Program-made: the position numbers and the translations under genes | From: a virus | Length of the DNA: 64,000 nt | Reading direction: 5' to 3' (one strand) | IMG/VR virus record: IMGVR_UViG_3300031997_000620 | Location: 1-64,000 of that record | Notes under the pieces: generated by a model | Seen by the model: only the letters and a program-made list of their open reading frames with translations | What the model was told of the DNA's origin: nothing | Databases searched by the model: none | Part shown: positions 57,563 to 64,000 of the stretch, piece after piece | Numbering within the stretch: position 1 is the stretch's first letter | How the letters are laid out: every line of letters begins with the position of its first letter

Positions 57563-58774
57563 CTAGAAGGTGGGCTGGCTTAGGCCGGTGATCTTCGCAG
57601 TCTGGTTGATGTACCGGGCTACGTTTTCGCCGTAATACTTGAGCAGGGTCGTGAATGCGTCCTGGCCCGGGAGCCATGCCATATTCACGCGCTCGTCAAT
57701 CGAGAGCGGGCGAACAACGCCGCGCTCGATAGCGCCGAGGTTTAGGAAGTAAACCACGGCCGGATCGGCTGCCCAGCTTAGGAGCCACGGGCGACCTTCG
57801 AAGGTCGTCAGCTCTTGCTGAGCCCCTAGGTCTAGACGCATGTCATTGAAGCGCCGGAAGCCTAGGGAGATCTCGGTGTAACGATCGAACTGTTCGTAGT
57901 TGCTTAGCATTACGAACTGATCGACGTTACCGACTGCCGTCTGAACCAAGAGGCGGCGTCTGATGCGGCGGAGTAGAGACTCATCGAGAGCCGTACTGCC
58001 CGCTGCAATTACCGAGGACTGAAGAACCGGGAAACTGGTTCGGCTTAGGTTATAGATCGTTCCAGTGCTACTCACAATAGCCGGAAGACCTAGTGCAGTT
58101 ACGTCCGCGGGTGCAGAGACTTCACTCTGCTCCCCTGCCTTGTAAATGCCGTGTGAGGCGTTTACCGTGATGGCGCTAGAGACCGTAATCGTCGCCCCTG
58201 CGATGTCGCGGGCCAGGATTGTCACCGGACCTGCGGCACGAAGGCCAGTCGTGTTATCTAGGAAAACCACAACTTGCTGTTCACGGAAGGGACGGGCGTC
58301 AGTTACCGTAATTACAGTATCCGCAGTTTCCGTCGCGTTTACGTCCGCGAGCTTACCAGTACCATCGCTGCGAAGGAAAGTAACTTCCATATCGGCACCC
58401 GCACGGGTTACCGCCATAGAAATTGCATCCGTTACAGCGGACGCGAAGGCATCTTCGCCACCGCGCCGAGAAACGGCCTCCGCTAGACCCGAGAACGTTA
58501 CTACTCTGTAGTATTTCTTGGGCCGAACGCGGGCCTGCTTGATGCGCTCATTACCAGACGCCGGAAGAGTATTATCATCCGGAGCCCGCCAGCCACCACC
58601 CGACTCATTACCGTCGATACGAACGGGGAAGAACGCGCCATCGCCCGAGGGGACGAAGCGGTTATTCTCACGAAGCCGGGAGTAGATGGGAGCAGATAGT
58701 TGCTGCATCTGTGCGATAAAATCTACGATATATCGCCGGAGCAGCATGTCGCCGAGAGTTGCAAATGTATTCAT
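57563..58774 (-). CDS. Major capsid protein
   Basis: 403 residues. It lies after the scaffold and before a strong terminator, the expected site for the most abundant structural protein. Features fit an HK97-fold coat. A helical N-terminal arm (1-40) is followed by an E-loop-like Gly-rich stretch (GNESGGGWRAPDDN) and a long beta-rich middle with an inserted domain (about 135-230). It ends with NMAWLPGQDAFTTLLKYYGE. The match is by architecture and position rather than a named family. Confidence 0.82.
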   Translation of the reverse strand: MNTFATLGDMLLRRYIVDFIAQMQQLSAPIYSRLRENNRFVPSGDGAFFPVRIDGNESGGGWRAPDDNTLPASGNERIKQARVRPKKYYRVVTFSGLAEAVSRRGGEDAFASAVTDAISMAVTRAGADMEVTFLRSDGTGKLADVNATETADTVITVTDARPFREQQVVVFLDNTTGLRAAGPVTILARDIAGATITVSSAITVNASHGIYKAGEQSEVSAPADVTALGLPAIVSSTGTIYNLSRTSFPVLQSSVIAAGSTALDESLLRRIRRRLLVQTAVGNVDQFVMLSNYEQFDRYTEISLGFRRFNDMRLDLGAQQELTTFEGRPWLLSWAADPAVVYFLNLGAIERGVVRPLSIDERVNMAWLPGQDAFTTLLKYYGENVARYINQTAKITGLSQPTF

Positions 58775-58821
58775 GCTCCATTACTCCATTAGTTAGTTGT
58801 TAAACTCCCGGCCCTTATCCC

Positions 58822-59781
58822 TTAAGCTTTGACTCGTCTTGCAGCTTCGTTTCCGGCGCGTAAAGCATCCGCCATCGCCCGCGCAAAATCATCATCTGAT
58901 GTTTCCGGCTTGAATGACTTTACCTTACCTGTTTCGGTCTTTTCAACCGCGTACTTGCCCCAGTCCGTGTTCTGCAATTTTTCCAGTCTCTCTTCGGGAG
59001 TAGGTTCCGGGTTTCTTACTTGACCCTTAGCCTGTAGCTCCTCTTGGAGCCGCTGAGCAACCATTCCTTCGGGCTCGCCATAGATGTCATTTAGAACATA
59101 TTCAAATGCTTTCGGCAGTTCGACTTCCAGAGTCTTCTGCCAGTCACCTGATTGTTCAATTGCTTCCCAGTCTACTGCTTCCGCTAGATAGTGCGCAATT
59201 CTGCGTCTATCATTATCGGAATACTCGTCAGGAAGCTGACCTAGTAGCGTCGCTGCGTATGAGTCTGCTTTTGCGACAATCATATCAGCTCTCTGATCCA
59301 TGATTGCATCCTCAAGCTTTGCCGTTGTGGCCTTGAGGATCTGTCGCGTTTCGTCCGCGCCTTCTTTCTCAGTCTTCTCGCCTGTTTCCAGATCTTCTTC
59401 GATCCCCGCCAGACGCCTATCTAGTTTTTCTAGAAGGGGTGCCCATTGCGGATCTCCGGAGCGATGAAGTTCGCGGATCTTCTCAATATACCCAGCCGCT
59501 TCTTCTTTAGCTTGGATAACTGAAGTAAGATTAGCAAGTGCTGATGCTCGGTTTTCAAGTTCTAGATTCTTCGCGTCTAGCGCCTCTTCCAGAACGTGGA
59601 GCCGATCATTTTGCTCCTTGAATCTTTGGTAAGGAATCGGACCCGGAGCCTTGTGGGCACCCTTGTCGCCTGTACCTGTCTCAGTTGCCTTCGAGGATTG
59701 CTCAGTTTCGCCGTGGGACGTAGTGTCCGGCTCTGCGTTTAGGGCATCCTCTAGTCCTTCACGCGCAGTATTTTCGTCCAT
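58822..59781 (-). CDS. Scaffolding protein
   Basis: 319 residues, acidic and helical. The first 50 are disordered and polar. The middle is a coiled coil (RFKEQNDRLHVLEEALDAKN; LEKLDRRLAGIEEDLETGEK). The C-terminus ends with the basic helix ALRAGNEAARRVKA, which resembles the coat-binding tail of scaffolds. It lies right upstream of the capsid gene. Confidence 0.8.
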   Translation of the reverse strand: MDENTAREGLEDALNAEPDTTSHGETEQSSKATETGTGDKGAHKAPGPIPYQRFKEQNDRLHVLEEALDAKNLELENRASALANLTSVIQAKEEAAGYIEKIRELHRSGDPQWAPLLEKLDRRLAGIEEDLETGEKTEKEGADETRQILKATTAKLEDAIMDQRADMIVAKADSYAATLLGQLPDEYSDNDRRRIAHYLAEAVDWEAIEQSGDWQKTLEVELPKAFEYVLNDIYGEPEGMVAQRLQEELQAKGQVRNPEPTPEERLEKLQNTDWGKYAVEKTETGKVKSFKPETSDDDFARAMADALRAGNEAARRVKA

Positions 59782-59852
59782 ATCGAACCTCCTAATTTTA
59801 CACCCTTGGAGTTAAACGGGTGAGTTTGTGTGGCCGGATAATACTTTCTAGG

Positions 59853-59904
59853 TAGGAACGTTTTACCCAACTGGCTAACCAGGGAGATTATCCTATCGTT
59901 CCTA
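59853..59904 (-). promoter_or_regulatory. Structured 5' leader of the scaffold-capsid mRNA
   Basis: TAGGAACG (59853-59860) and CGTTCCTA (59897-59904) are complementary and enclose an inner hairpin CTGG-CTAA-CCAG. The outer stem begins in the last bases of the promoter motif, so it would sit at the very 5' end of the capsid transcript. There it could protect the mRNA. Confidence 0.55.
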
Positions 59905-59914
59905 TTTAATTATC
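59901..59914 (-). promoter_or_regulatory. Late-type promoter motif, copy 4 (scaffold-capsid unit)
   Basis: On the - strand this reads GATAATTAAATAGG, preceded by GTGA. It is immediately downstream of two terminators and upstream of the scaffold and capsid genes. Confidence 0.72.
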
Positions 59915-59963
59915 TCACTTAGAATGAAACAAAACAAATTCAAGTAAATGTTTATGACAAAAG

Positions 59964-59991
59964 AAAACCCCCCAGATCGTAACCTGGGGGG
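59964..59991 (-). terminator. Intrinsic terminator (second of a tandem pair)
   Basis: CCCCCCAG (59968-59975) pairs with CTGGGGGG (59984-59991). Read leftward it is followed by TTTT and CTTTT. It stops transcription coming from the small genes on the right. Confidence 0.88.
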
Positions 59992-60023
59992 GACCGATGA
60001 GCTTTCGCCCATCGGCGATGAAG

Positions 60024-60071
60024 AAAACCCCCGGGGAGCGTAGGGGGAGGAACTACACTTCTACCCGGGGG
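60024..60071 (-). terminator. Intrinsic terminator-like hairpin (first of a tandem pair)
   Basis: CCCCCGG (60028-60034) pairs with CCGGGGG (60065-60071) across a 30-base loop. Read leftward it is followed by TTTTCTT. A compact GC hairpin (60074-60091) precedes it. The long loop makes it weaker than its neighbour. Confidence 0.6.
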
Positions 60072-60099
60072 TACCCCGCCGCGGCGCGGGGATCAACTG

Positions 60100-60300
60100 C
60101 TACGAATGTAGCGTGGCGCGCTGCGCGGCGAGGAATGCAGCCAAAGCTGCTTCATCTTCCGGCGTGGGGTCTCGTCTTTCAGCTACTACAGCACGGAGCC
60201 TTTCAAGAAGGTCTTGAAAAACCGGGTCACTGTCATTCTTTAGCTTAGCGATGATAATCGCCATAATAGCGTCTAGAGCATATGTAATTAGAATTTCCAT
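60100..60300 (-). CDS. Small protein with hydrophobic N-terminus
   Basis: 66 residues. The first 20 (LITYALDAIMAIIIAKLKND) could be a single membrane segment or an amphipathic helix. The rest is a charged helical stretch ending AAFLAAQRATLHS. It follows a lipoprotein gene and precedes terminators, a position where lysis accessory proteins can occur, but I find no diagnostic feature. Confidence 0.6.
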   Translation of the reverse strand: MEILITYALDAIMAIIIAKLKNDSDPVFQDLLERLRAVVAERRDPTPEDEAALAAFLAAQRATLHS

Positions 60301-60669
60301 TTAATTACCCCCTACCTTAATAAGCCCACGAGAGATCAACTGGGCACGAAGCTCATTAACAAAAAGGACAAAAAGATCCATCTTTGTTGATGCCTCTGAA
60401 ACATTTCCAGCTACCAATAGGTCGGTAACATCCTTTTCTACAGCTTGAACTTTTAGATCTGTATCCTGAAAGATCTTCACTACCTTCGGGTCAGCAGTCG
60501 GACTGGCCTTATACTGATTAGCAACTACCAAAAGGTTTGAATATTCTACACGAGCCTGAAAATACTTGCCCTTAACAGTGGGGGCTACCCCAATGCTACT
60601 TGTAGCACAGGCAATTGCAAACATTGCAATAAGTGCAGCTACACTTGTTCTAGTCTTTTTGTTTAACAT
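60301..60669 (-). CDS. Lipoprotein
   Basis: 122 residues. A basic start, a hydrophobic core (VAALIAMFAIA) and a lipobox-like AIAC (Cys21) predict lipid anchoring in the envelope. The mature part is helical (YFQARVEYSNLLVVANQYKA; DLKVQAVEKDVTDLLVA). It could be an outer-membrane component such as a spanin partner, but no partner gene is recognised. GGAGG precedes the ATG within a palindrome just after a late-type promoter copy. Confidence 0.7.
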   Translation of the reverse strand: MLNKKTRTSVAALIAMFAIACATSSIGVAPTVKGKYFQARVEYSNLLVVANQYKASPTADPKVVKIFQDTDLKVQAVEKDVTDLLVAGNVSEASTKMDLFVLFVNELRAQLISRGLIKVGGN

Positions 60670-60688
60670 TAGTTCCTCCTTTAAAGGT

Positions 60689-60702
60689 TCTATTAAATTA
60701 TC
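60689..60702 (-). promoter_or_regulatory. Late-type promoter motif, copy 5
   Basis: On the - strand this reads GATAATTTAATAGA, differing from the others at the last base. It lies inside the last codons of the GSCFA gene and 20 bases before the lipoprotein ATG. The palindrome CCTTTAAAGG directly follows and includes part of the ribosome site. Confidence 0.6.
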
Positions 60703-61655
60703 TTACTTTCTATGTAAGACTGTGAAAATTTGTCTAAAACTACTTGAACCACTTCTTGACGAATATGCCGATTGTCTTCTTCATATGGAGAGCCGTTCTG
60801 CCATTCTTTGATTATTTCATAAGCAGGCCAATAATAAACATCTGAATAGTTTATTCGCATAAGTTCATCGACTGCCACTCGCAAGATTGCTTTTGATACT
60901 GTATTTGCCGTTACACATGATACAGGTCTAAACGTTGCAACTAAAGGTACTGGGGAAAGGGTAAAAATAATCTTTGCAGTAGTGTTATTCGCTTTAATAG
61001 TTTGTACGACATGTTGTAAATTTTCTAAGTTCTCACTAACCGTAGAGACTCGAAACTCGTGAATCTCGGGATTAAACTGCTCCTTGGGGATACCCCTCCA
61101 AAATACTTCCTTAGTTACCTTATTAGACCAAACCTCAGAAAGTCCGAGAGTGAGAATAAAAACATCTGTCTTATCAAAAATTGCTCTAGTTTCTATTCGG
61201 TTGTCTTCTGTAGGTTCAACCCTTTCTGTTTTAGAATACCACAAAGATTCCTCAAAATTGCAATTGTTCCACGCCCAATCAAATTGCTGCCTAATCGCAA
61301 ATGTAGTATTGATTCCTTCTCCAAAATGAATAATGGGTAATGCTTTTGACTTTACAACAAATCGTTGTGTCTTATCCCTCAAATACTTACGGATATGCTG
61401 AGCAAAACAACTTCCAAAAGCCGTAACATAAGACGAGGCTGCAATTATCGGTGAAACCGGAGTCCACCCTTTAAGGATATATTTATTTATTGCATCCTCT
61501 TCTTTTAAGTTTACGAGGCTAGGAATAAAATTACAACTATCACCTCTAAACCAATCCATTCCAAGAATTCTAGACTTGTCCTCTCCTAGTTTATAACTAT
61601 AAGCAGCGTTGTTATCTAACATGTCTAATTCTTTTTTACTAAAAGACTTATCCAT
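60693..61655 (-). CDS. GSCFA-domain protein
   Basis: 320 residues from ATG 61655, which overlaps the upstream stop and follows GGGAGGC. TAFGSCFAQHI (about 85-95) is the signature for which the GSCFA family is named. Later VFILTLGLSEVWSN and KIIFTLSPVPL fit a SGNH/GDSL-like hydrolase core. Members are found with surface-polysaccharide genes. It may act as an esterase or acyltransferase on a sugar made by the neighbouring enzymes. Confidence 0.78.
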   Translation of the reverse strand: MDKSFSKKELDMLDNNAAYSYKLGEDKSRILGMDWFRGDSCNFIPSLVNLKEEDAINKYILKGWTPVSPIIAASSYVTAFGSCFAQHIRKYLRDKTQRFVVKSKALPIIHFGEGINTTFAIRQQFDWAWNNCNFEESLWYSKTERVEPTEDNRIETRAIFDKTDVFILTLGLSEVWSNKVTKEVFWRGIPKEQFNPEIHEFRVSTVSENLENLQHVVQTIKANNTTAKIIFTLSPVPLVATFRPVSCVTANTVSKAILRVAVDELMRINYSDVYYWPAYEIIKEWQNGSPYEEDNRHIRQEVVQVVLDKFSQSYIESKII

Positions 61656-61657
61656 TA

Positions 61658-62245
61658 TTATGCCTCCCAAAGATCTTTTCTATTTTTAACTGCCTCTACA
61701 ACGCTCCCATATTCAAGAACAGTTGCTATTCTCAATAATTTTAAACCTCTTTGCCACCAGTGATCCATGACGGTTCGGTCCATAGGCAATGTCTTATATC
61801 TTCGTGCTTCTGCTAACCACTGACCCGGAGGGATGGTTTGTCCGACTCCTTCTACAGTTAGACCAAAACTATATGCTACTTTAGTGAGTTTTTCGCTTTC
61901 GGCCCCCCACGGAGTCGCCCAAACTTTAGGAGCATAGCCAAGTGTTTTTTCAAACCAGTCTACGGACTTAAAAAGATGTTGAGCAATTTCAGTTTCATTT
62001 AGTTTGCCATAATCTATATGAGTCCATCCGTGAAGTTCAGGAAACATCTTACCTTCTTTAGTTTTTTCAATTATAAGATCTACGGAGGCAGGATAGTCCT
62101 GAATATCTTTTACAAGTATAGTTGGAACATGATGAATCAAAGGACTTTGTTCGAGCCATCTTACTACTTGGGCAAATTTTTCATCTGGATTATGTCCTTT
62201 TGAATGAACAAGAACATCATCAATTCTAATTCTAAGTTGATTCAT
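61658..62245 (-). CDS. NodB-like polysaccharide deacetylase fold protein
   Basis: 195 residues. RIRIDDVLVHS (DD metal motif, about 5-15), ELHGWTHID (HxxxH, about 69-77) and VWATPWGAES correspond to motifs of carbohydrate esterase family 4. It could remove acyl groups from a sugar or polysaccharide. It overlaps the methyltransferase gene by 4 bases, within a surface-sugar block. Confidence 0.72.
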   Translation of the reverse strand: MNQLRIRIDDVLVHSKGHNPDEKFAQVVRWLEQSPLIHHVPTILVKDIQDYPASVDLIIEKTKEGKMFPELHGWTHIDYGKLNETEIAQHLFKSVDWFEKTLGYAPKVWATPWGAESEKLTKVAYSFGLTVEGVGQTIPPGQWLAEARRYKTLPMDRTVMDHWWQRGLKLLRIATVLEYGSVVEAVKNRKDLWEA

Positions 62246-62832
62246 GCCTCGCCCTTTTTAGCTAAAACTTTAATTGTACCGTTTCCTAATTCTATTTTTA
62301 TAGCTGTATAATTTGTTCTAGTTAGATAAAATCTCATAATTTTAGGAGTAAAGCAAATTAATCTCTTTTTATTTTTTAGTGGACCCAATTCAGTATCTTG
62401 ATAAAATTCATCATCAGCATTTCTACAAATTATAGCTAATGTTCCTTTAGGTTTTAATATCCTATTCCATTCTCGAAGAGCAATTATCGGAGAAGGAAGA
62501 CCATCTAGATAGTTAGATACAATATAATCACACGTATTATTATCTAAATGAGGTAAGTTTATGGCACTCTCACATACTAAACCTTCAAATGTTCCTAAAA
62601 CAAATGCTGCATCAACACCATAAGCTCCTCCGATCGGAAAGTCTCCACAACAAATATTAAGACCATTACCTTCTCTAGTAAATTGTTCCATCCAATTCCA
62701 ATCATCAAAAGAAGGGCTTGTAGGAAGATTTTCAAATTCCTCTTTTAATCTTCGTGCTCTTTTTAAGAATTTATATGTTATTGTATCTATAACAGAGATA
62801 TAACTAAATTCTTTTTCTAATTTGTCATTCAT
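62242..62832 (-). CDS. SAM-dependent methyltransferase
   Basis: 196 residues. A Rossmann-like core (GLNICCGDFPIGGAYGVD, about 56-73), CDYIVSNYLDGLP (motif of the DxxxxxxL type) and WNRILKPKGTLAIIC (post-I region) place it among class I methyltransferases. Glycan methylation is a reasonable guess from the context. Confidence 0.75.
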   Translation of the reverse strand: MNDKLEKEFSYISVIDTITYKFLKRARRLKEEFENLPTSPSFDDWNWMEQFTREGNGLNICCGDFPIGGAYGVDAAFVLGTFEGLVCESAINLPHLDNNTCDYIVSNYLDGLPSPIIALREWNRILKPKGTLAIICRNADDEFYQDTELGPLKNKKRLICFTPKIMRFYLTRTNYTAIKIELGNGTIKVLAKKGEA

Positions 62833-63490
62833 ATGTTTTCTCCCTTTTCCTTATAATAACCAGCCCAGGATGAAATAAGATTGAAAAAATCTCTTTTTGT
62901 CTTTGGCTAGCATCCGTTCTACTGTTTACGTTACACCACCACATGCCCTTTCTATTGTTAGGGTTTGGATCATGTCTACCGTAAAAGTTTAAATCATCAA
63001 TAATGTCTTTAGCATATACGATAAAATTATCAGTAATTTTTGTTCCCGCCCATTTTTCATGATAACTACAATTTACATCTTCAACAATATAATACCCATT
63101 TGGCTTAACATGCGGCCATAATGTCTCAAACGTAAGAATTTGATGAGGCCCTTCATGGGAGCCGTCATCAATTACTAGATCAAAAGGGCCATCTAACTTA
63201 GCGCCATCTTTCAACTGCTGCTTATTACTTTGGTCTACTTGTCGAGGAAACACTCTTTCTATATTTCTAATAGTATTTAAATATTTATTCCTAATATCCC
63301 ACCCATAAATGTTTGCCTTAGGAAAGTATTCTCGCCAAACTCGTATAGACGGGCCTTCACACACCCCAACTTCTAATAAATTAATTTCATTTAATCTAAA
63401 AGGTTCAAAAAGTACAGAATAAATTTCAACATAATTGTGTTCTATTGAACTTTTATCACACTTATATTTTATAGCAAGTTCATCTAACAT
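62825..63490 (-). CDS. SAM-dependent methyltransferase (TylF/cephalosporin-hydroxylase-like)
   Basis: 221 residues. INLLEVGVCEGPSIRVWREY (motif I), IYGWDI, FDLVIDDGSHEGPHQ (acidic metal-binding loop) and LWPHVKPNGYYIVEDV match the metal-dependent macrolide/sugar O-methyltransferase group. It overlaps its neighbour by 8 bases. It probably methylates a sugar hydroxyl. Confidence 0.78.
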   Translation of the reverse strand: MLDELAIKYKCDKSSIEHNYVEIYSVLFEPFRLNEINLLEVGVCEGPSIRVWREYFPKANIYGWDIRNKYLNTIRNIERVFPRQVDQSNKQQLKDGAKLDGPFDLVIDDGSHEGPHQILTFETLWPHVKPNGYYIVEDVNCSYHEKWAGTKITDNFIVYAKDIIDDLNFYGRHDPNPNNRKGMWWCNVNSRTDASQRQKEIFSILFHPGLVIIRKREKTYE

Positions 63491-64000
63491 TTAAAATACC
63501 TCCTCATTATCTGCAACCCAATTTTTAACAATACTAAGCCCCTCGTAGATACTAACTTTAGGAGCCCAACCTAAAGCCTTAAGCGGTCTCGTATCGGAGG
63601 TGTATGCCTTCTGGTCACATGGCCTCCAATCATGATAGCTAACTTCCGGCTTTCTCCCATACATATCAGATAAGATATCAAGGCTTTGGTTAATGGACAG
63701 AGTATTCTCAGGCCCTCCTCCGAGATTGAAGACACCATGTTCAACATTAGAATTAAGGTATGTCTCATATGCTCTTACCGCGTCTCCTACATAGAGCATG
63801 TCTCGGACCTGCTTGCCATCTCCAAAAACCTTAAGAGGAAGATTTTTCTGCATTGCAATAACAAACCATGTCGCCCAGCCTTGCTCTTCAAACCCGAACT
63901 GGTTAGGCCCATAGATACAGCTCATACGGAATACCCCACTCTTTACACCGTAGGTGTGGAAATATTCCTGGCAAAGAAGATCTGCGGAATACTTGCTCCA
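63491..64000 (-). CDS. NAD-dependent sugar epimerase/dehydratase (partial)
   Basis: The frame is open to the right edge of the window (170 codons including the stop), so the start and NAD-binding domain lie outside. The visible C-terminal half has YSADLLCQEYFHTYGVKSGV, FRMSCIYGPNQFG, VFGDGKQVRDMLYVGDAVRA and FNLGGGPENTLS, typical of extended SDR enzymes such as CDP-paratose epimerase or dTDP-glucose dehydratase. It is part of the sugar-modification block. Confidence 0.85.
   Translation of the reverse strand, partial: WSKYSADLLCQEYFHTYGVKSGVFRMSCIYGPNQFGFEEQGWATWFVIAMQKNLPLKVFGDGKQVRDMLYVGDAVRAYETYLNSNVEHGVFNLGGGPENTLSINQSLDILSDMYGRKPEVSYHDWRPCDQKAYTSDTRPLKALGWAPKVSIYEGLSIVKNWVADNEEVF

Larger units (their letters stand above)
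59782..60099 (-). other. Non-coding gap: leader, promoter and stacked terminators
   Basis: 318 bases without a credible gene. Read leftward it contains a GC-rich hairpin (60074-60091), two intrinsic terminators (60024-60071, 59964-59991) with a further hairpin between them, the late-type promoter copy (59901-59914), and a scaffold-gene leader of about 115 bases with an 8-bp stem (59853-59904). AGGAGG precedes the scaffold ATG. Confidence 0.75.

Noticed and set aside
1-64000. CRISPR array, integrase or insertion sequence
   Set aside because: No regularly spaced repeats, tyrosine/serine integrase or transposase with terminal repeats was seen; the two helix-turn-helix proteins lack catalytic domains.

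Overview
The window is a stretch of a tailed double-stranded DNA phage genome, most likely a large T7-like-tailed podovirus of a Gram-negative host. This rests on phage replication and structural genes, lipoprotein and signal-peptide proteins, a GH108-type lysozyme, genes packed with 1-4 bp stop/start overlaps, and three tRNA genes with encoded CCA ends. Base composition is moderate, roughly mid-40s % GC by eye. No integrase or repressor is seen, and the phage DNA polymerase has Phe at the position matching E. coli Pol I 762, both of which point to a lytic life style. Terminase and portal genes are not in the window and presumably lie outside it.

Layout. Bases 1-39,747 are read rightward (+). 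They begin with a tRNA-Arg(UCU)/tRNA-Leu(CAA)/tRNA-Arg(UCU) cluster among small CxxC proteins, then a cytidine-deaminase-fold protein and a phage sigma-70 factor (3.1-4.1 kb). Next come many small accessory genes, two HNH-type endonucleases and a patatin-like lipase (4-10 kb). The replication/recombination core spans 10.2-28 kb: UvsW-like SF2 helicase, DnaB-like helicase, sugar-nucleotide dehydrogenase, zinc-ribbon/TOPRIM primase, uracil-glycosylase-like/family A DNA polymerase fusion, MazG-like pyrophosphohydrolase, ssDNA-binding protein, RecA/UvsX, Mre11/Rad50 pair, ClpP, a PD-(D/E)XK nuclease and a phosphoesterase. Nucleotide metabolism follows (cobalamin-dependent ribonucleotide reductase at 28.3-30.3 kb, ThyX at 32.1-32.9 kb), split by a GC-rich insert with its own promoter. 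A glycosyltransferase cluster enclosing a peptide deformylase ends the rightward half (33.4-39.5 kb).

Bases 39,757-64,000 are read leftward (-) and hold the virion genes. In transcription order from the right these are a sugar-modification block (epimerase/dehydratase, two methyltransferases, NodB-like deacetylase, GSCFA protein), a lipoprotein, scaffold, major capsid protein, small head/decoration candidates, a lysozyme, a gp11-like adaptor, a gp12-like tail nozzle, three fibronectin-III fibre proteins and three ejection-protein candidates in the T7 gp14-gp15-gp16 order.

Regulation. Five copies of a nearly invariant 14-base element (GATAATTWAATAGG on the - strand) precede virion transcription units, and several strong intrinsic terminators separate those units. 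The natural hypothesis is that the phage sigma factor reads this element as a late promoter. The most unusual non-coding signals are a predicted cloverleaf RNA closed by a perfect 15-bp stem that buries the ribosome site of a 12-codon Tyr-rich leader peptide (13,483-13,582), and an H-type pseudoknot just upstream of the recA-like gene (21,900-21,944).
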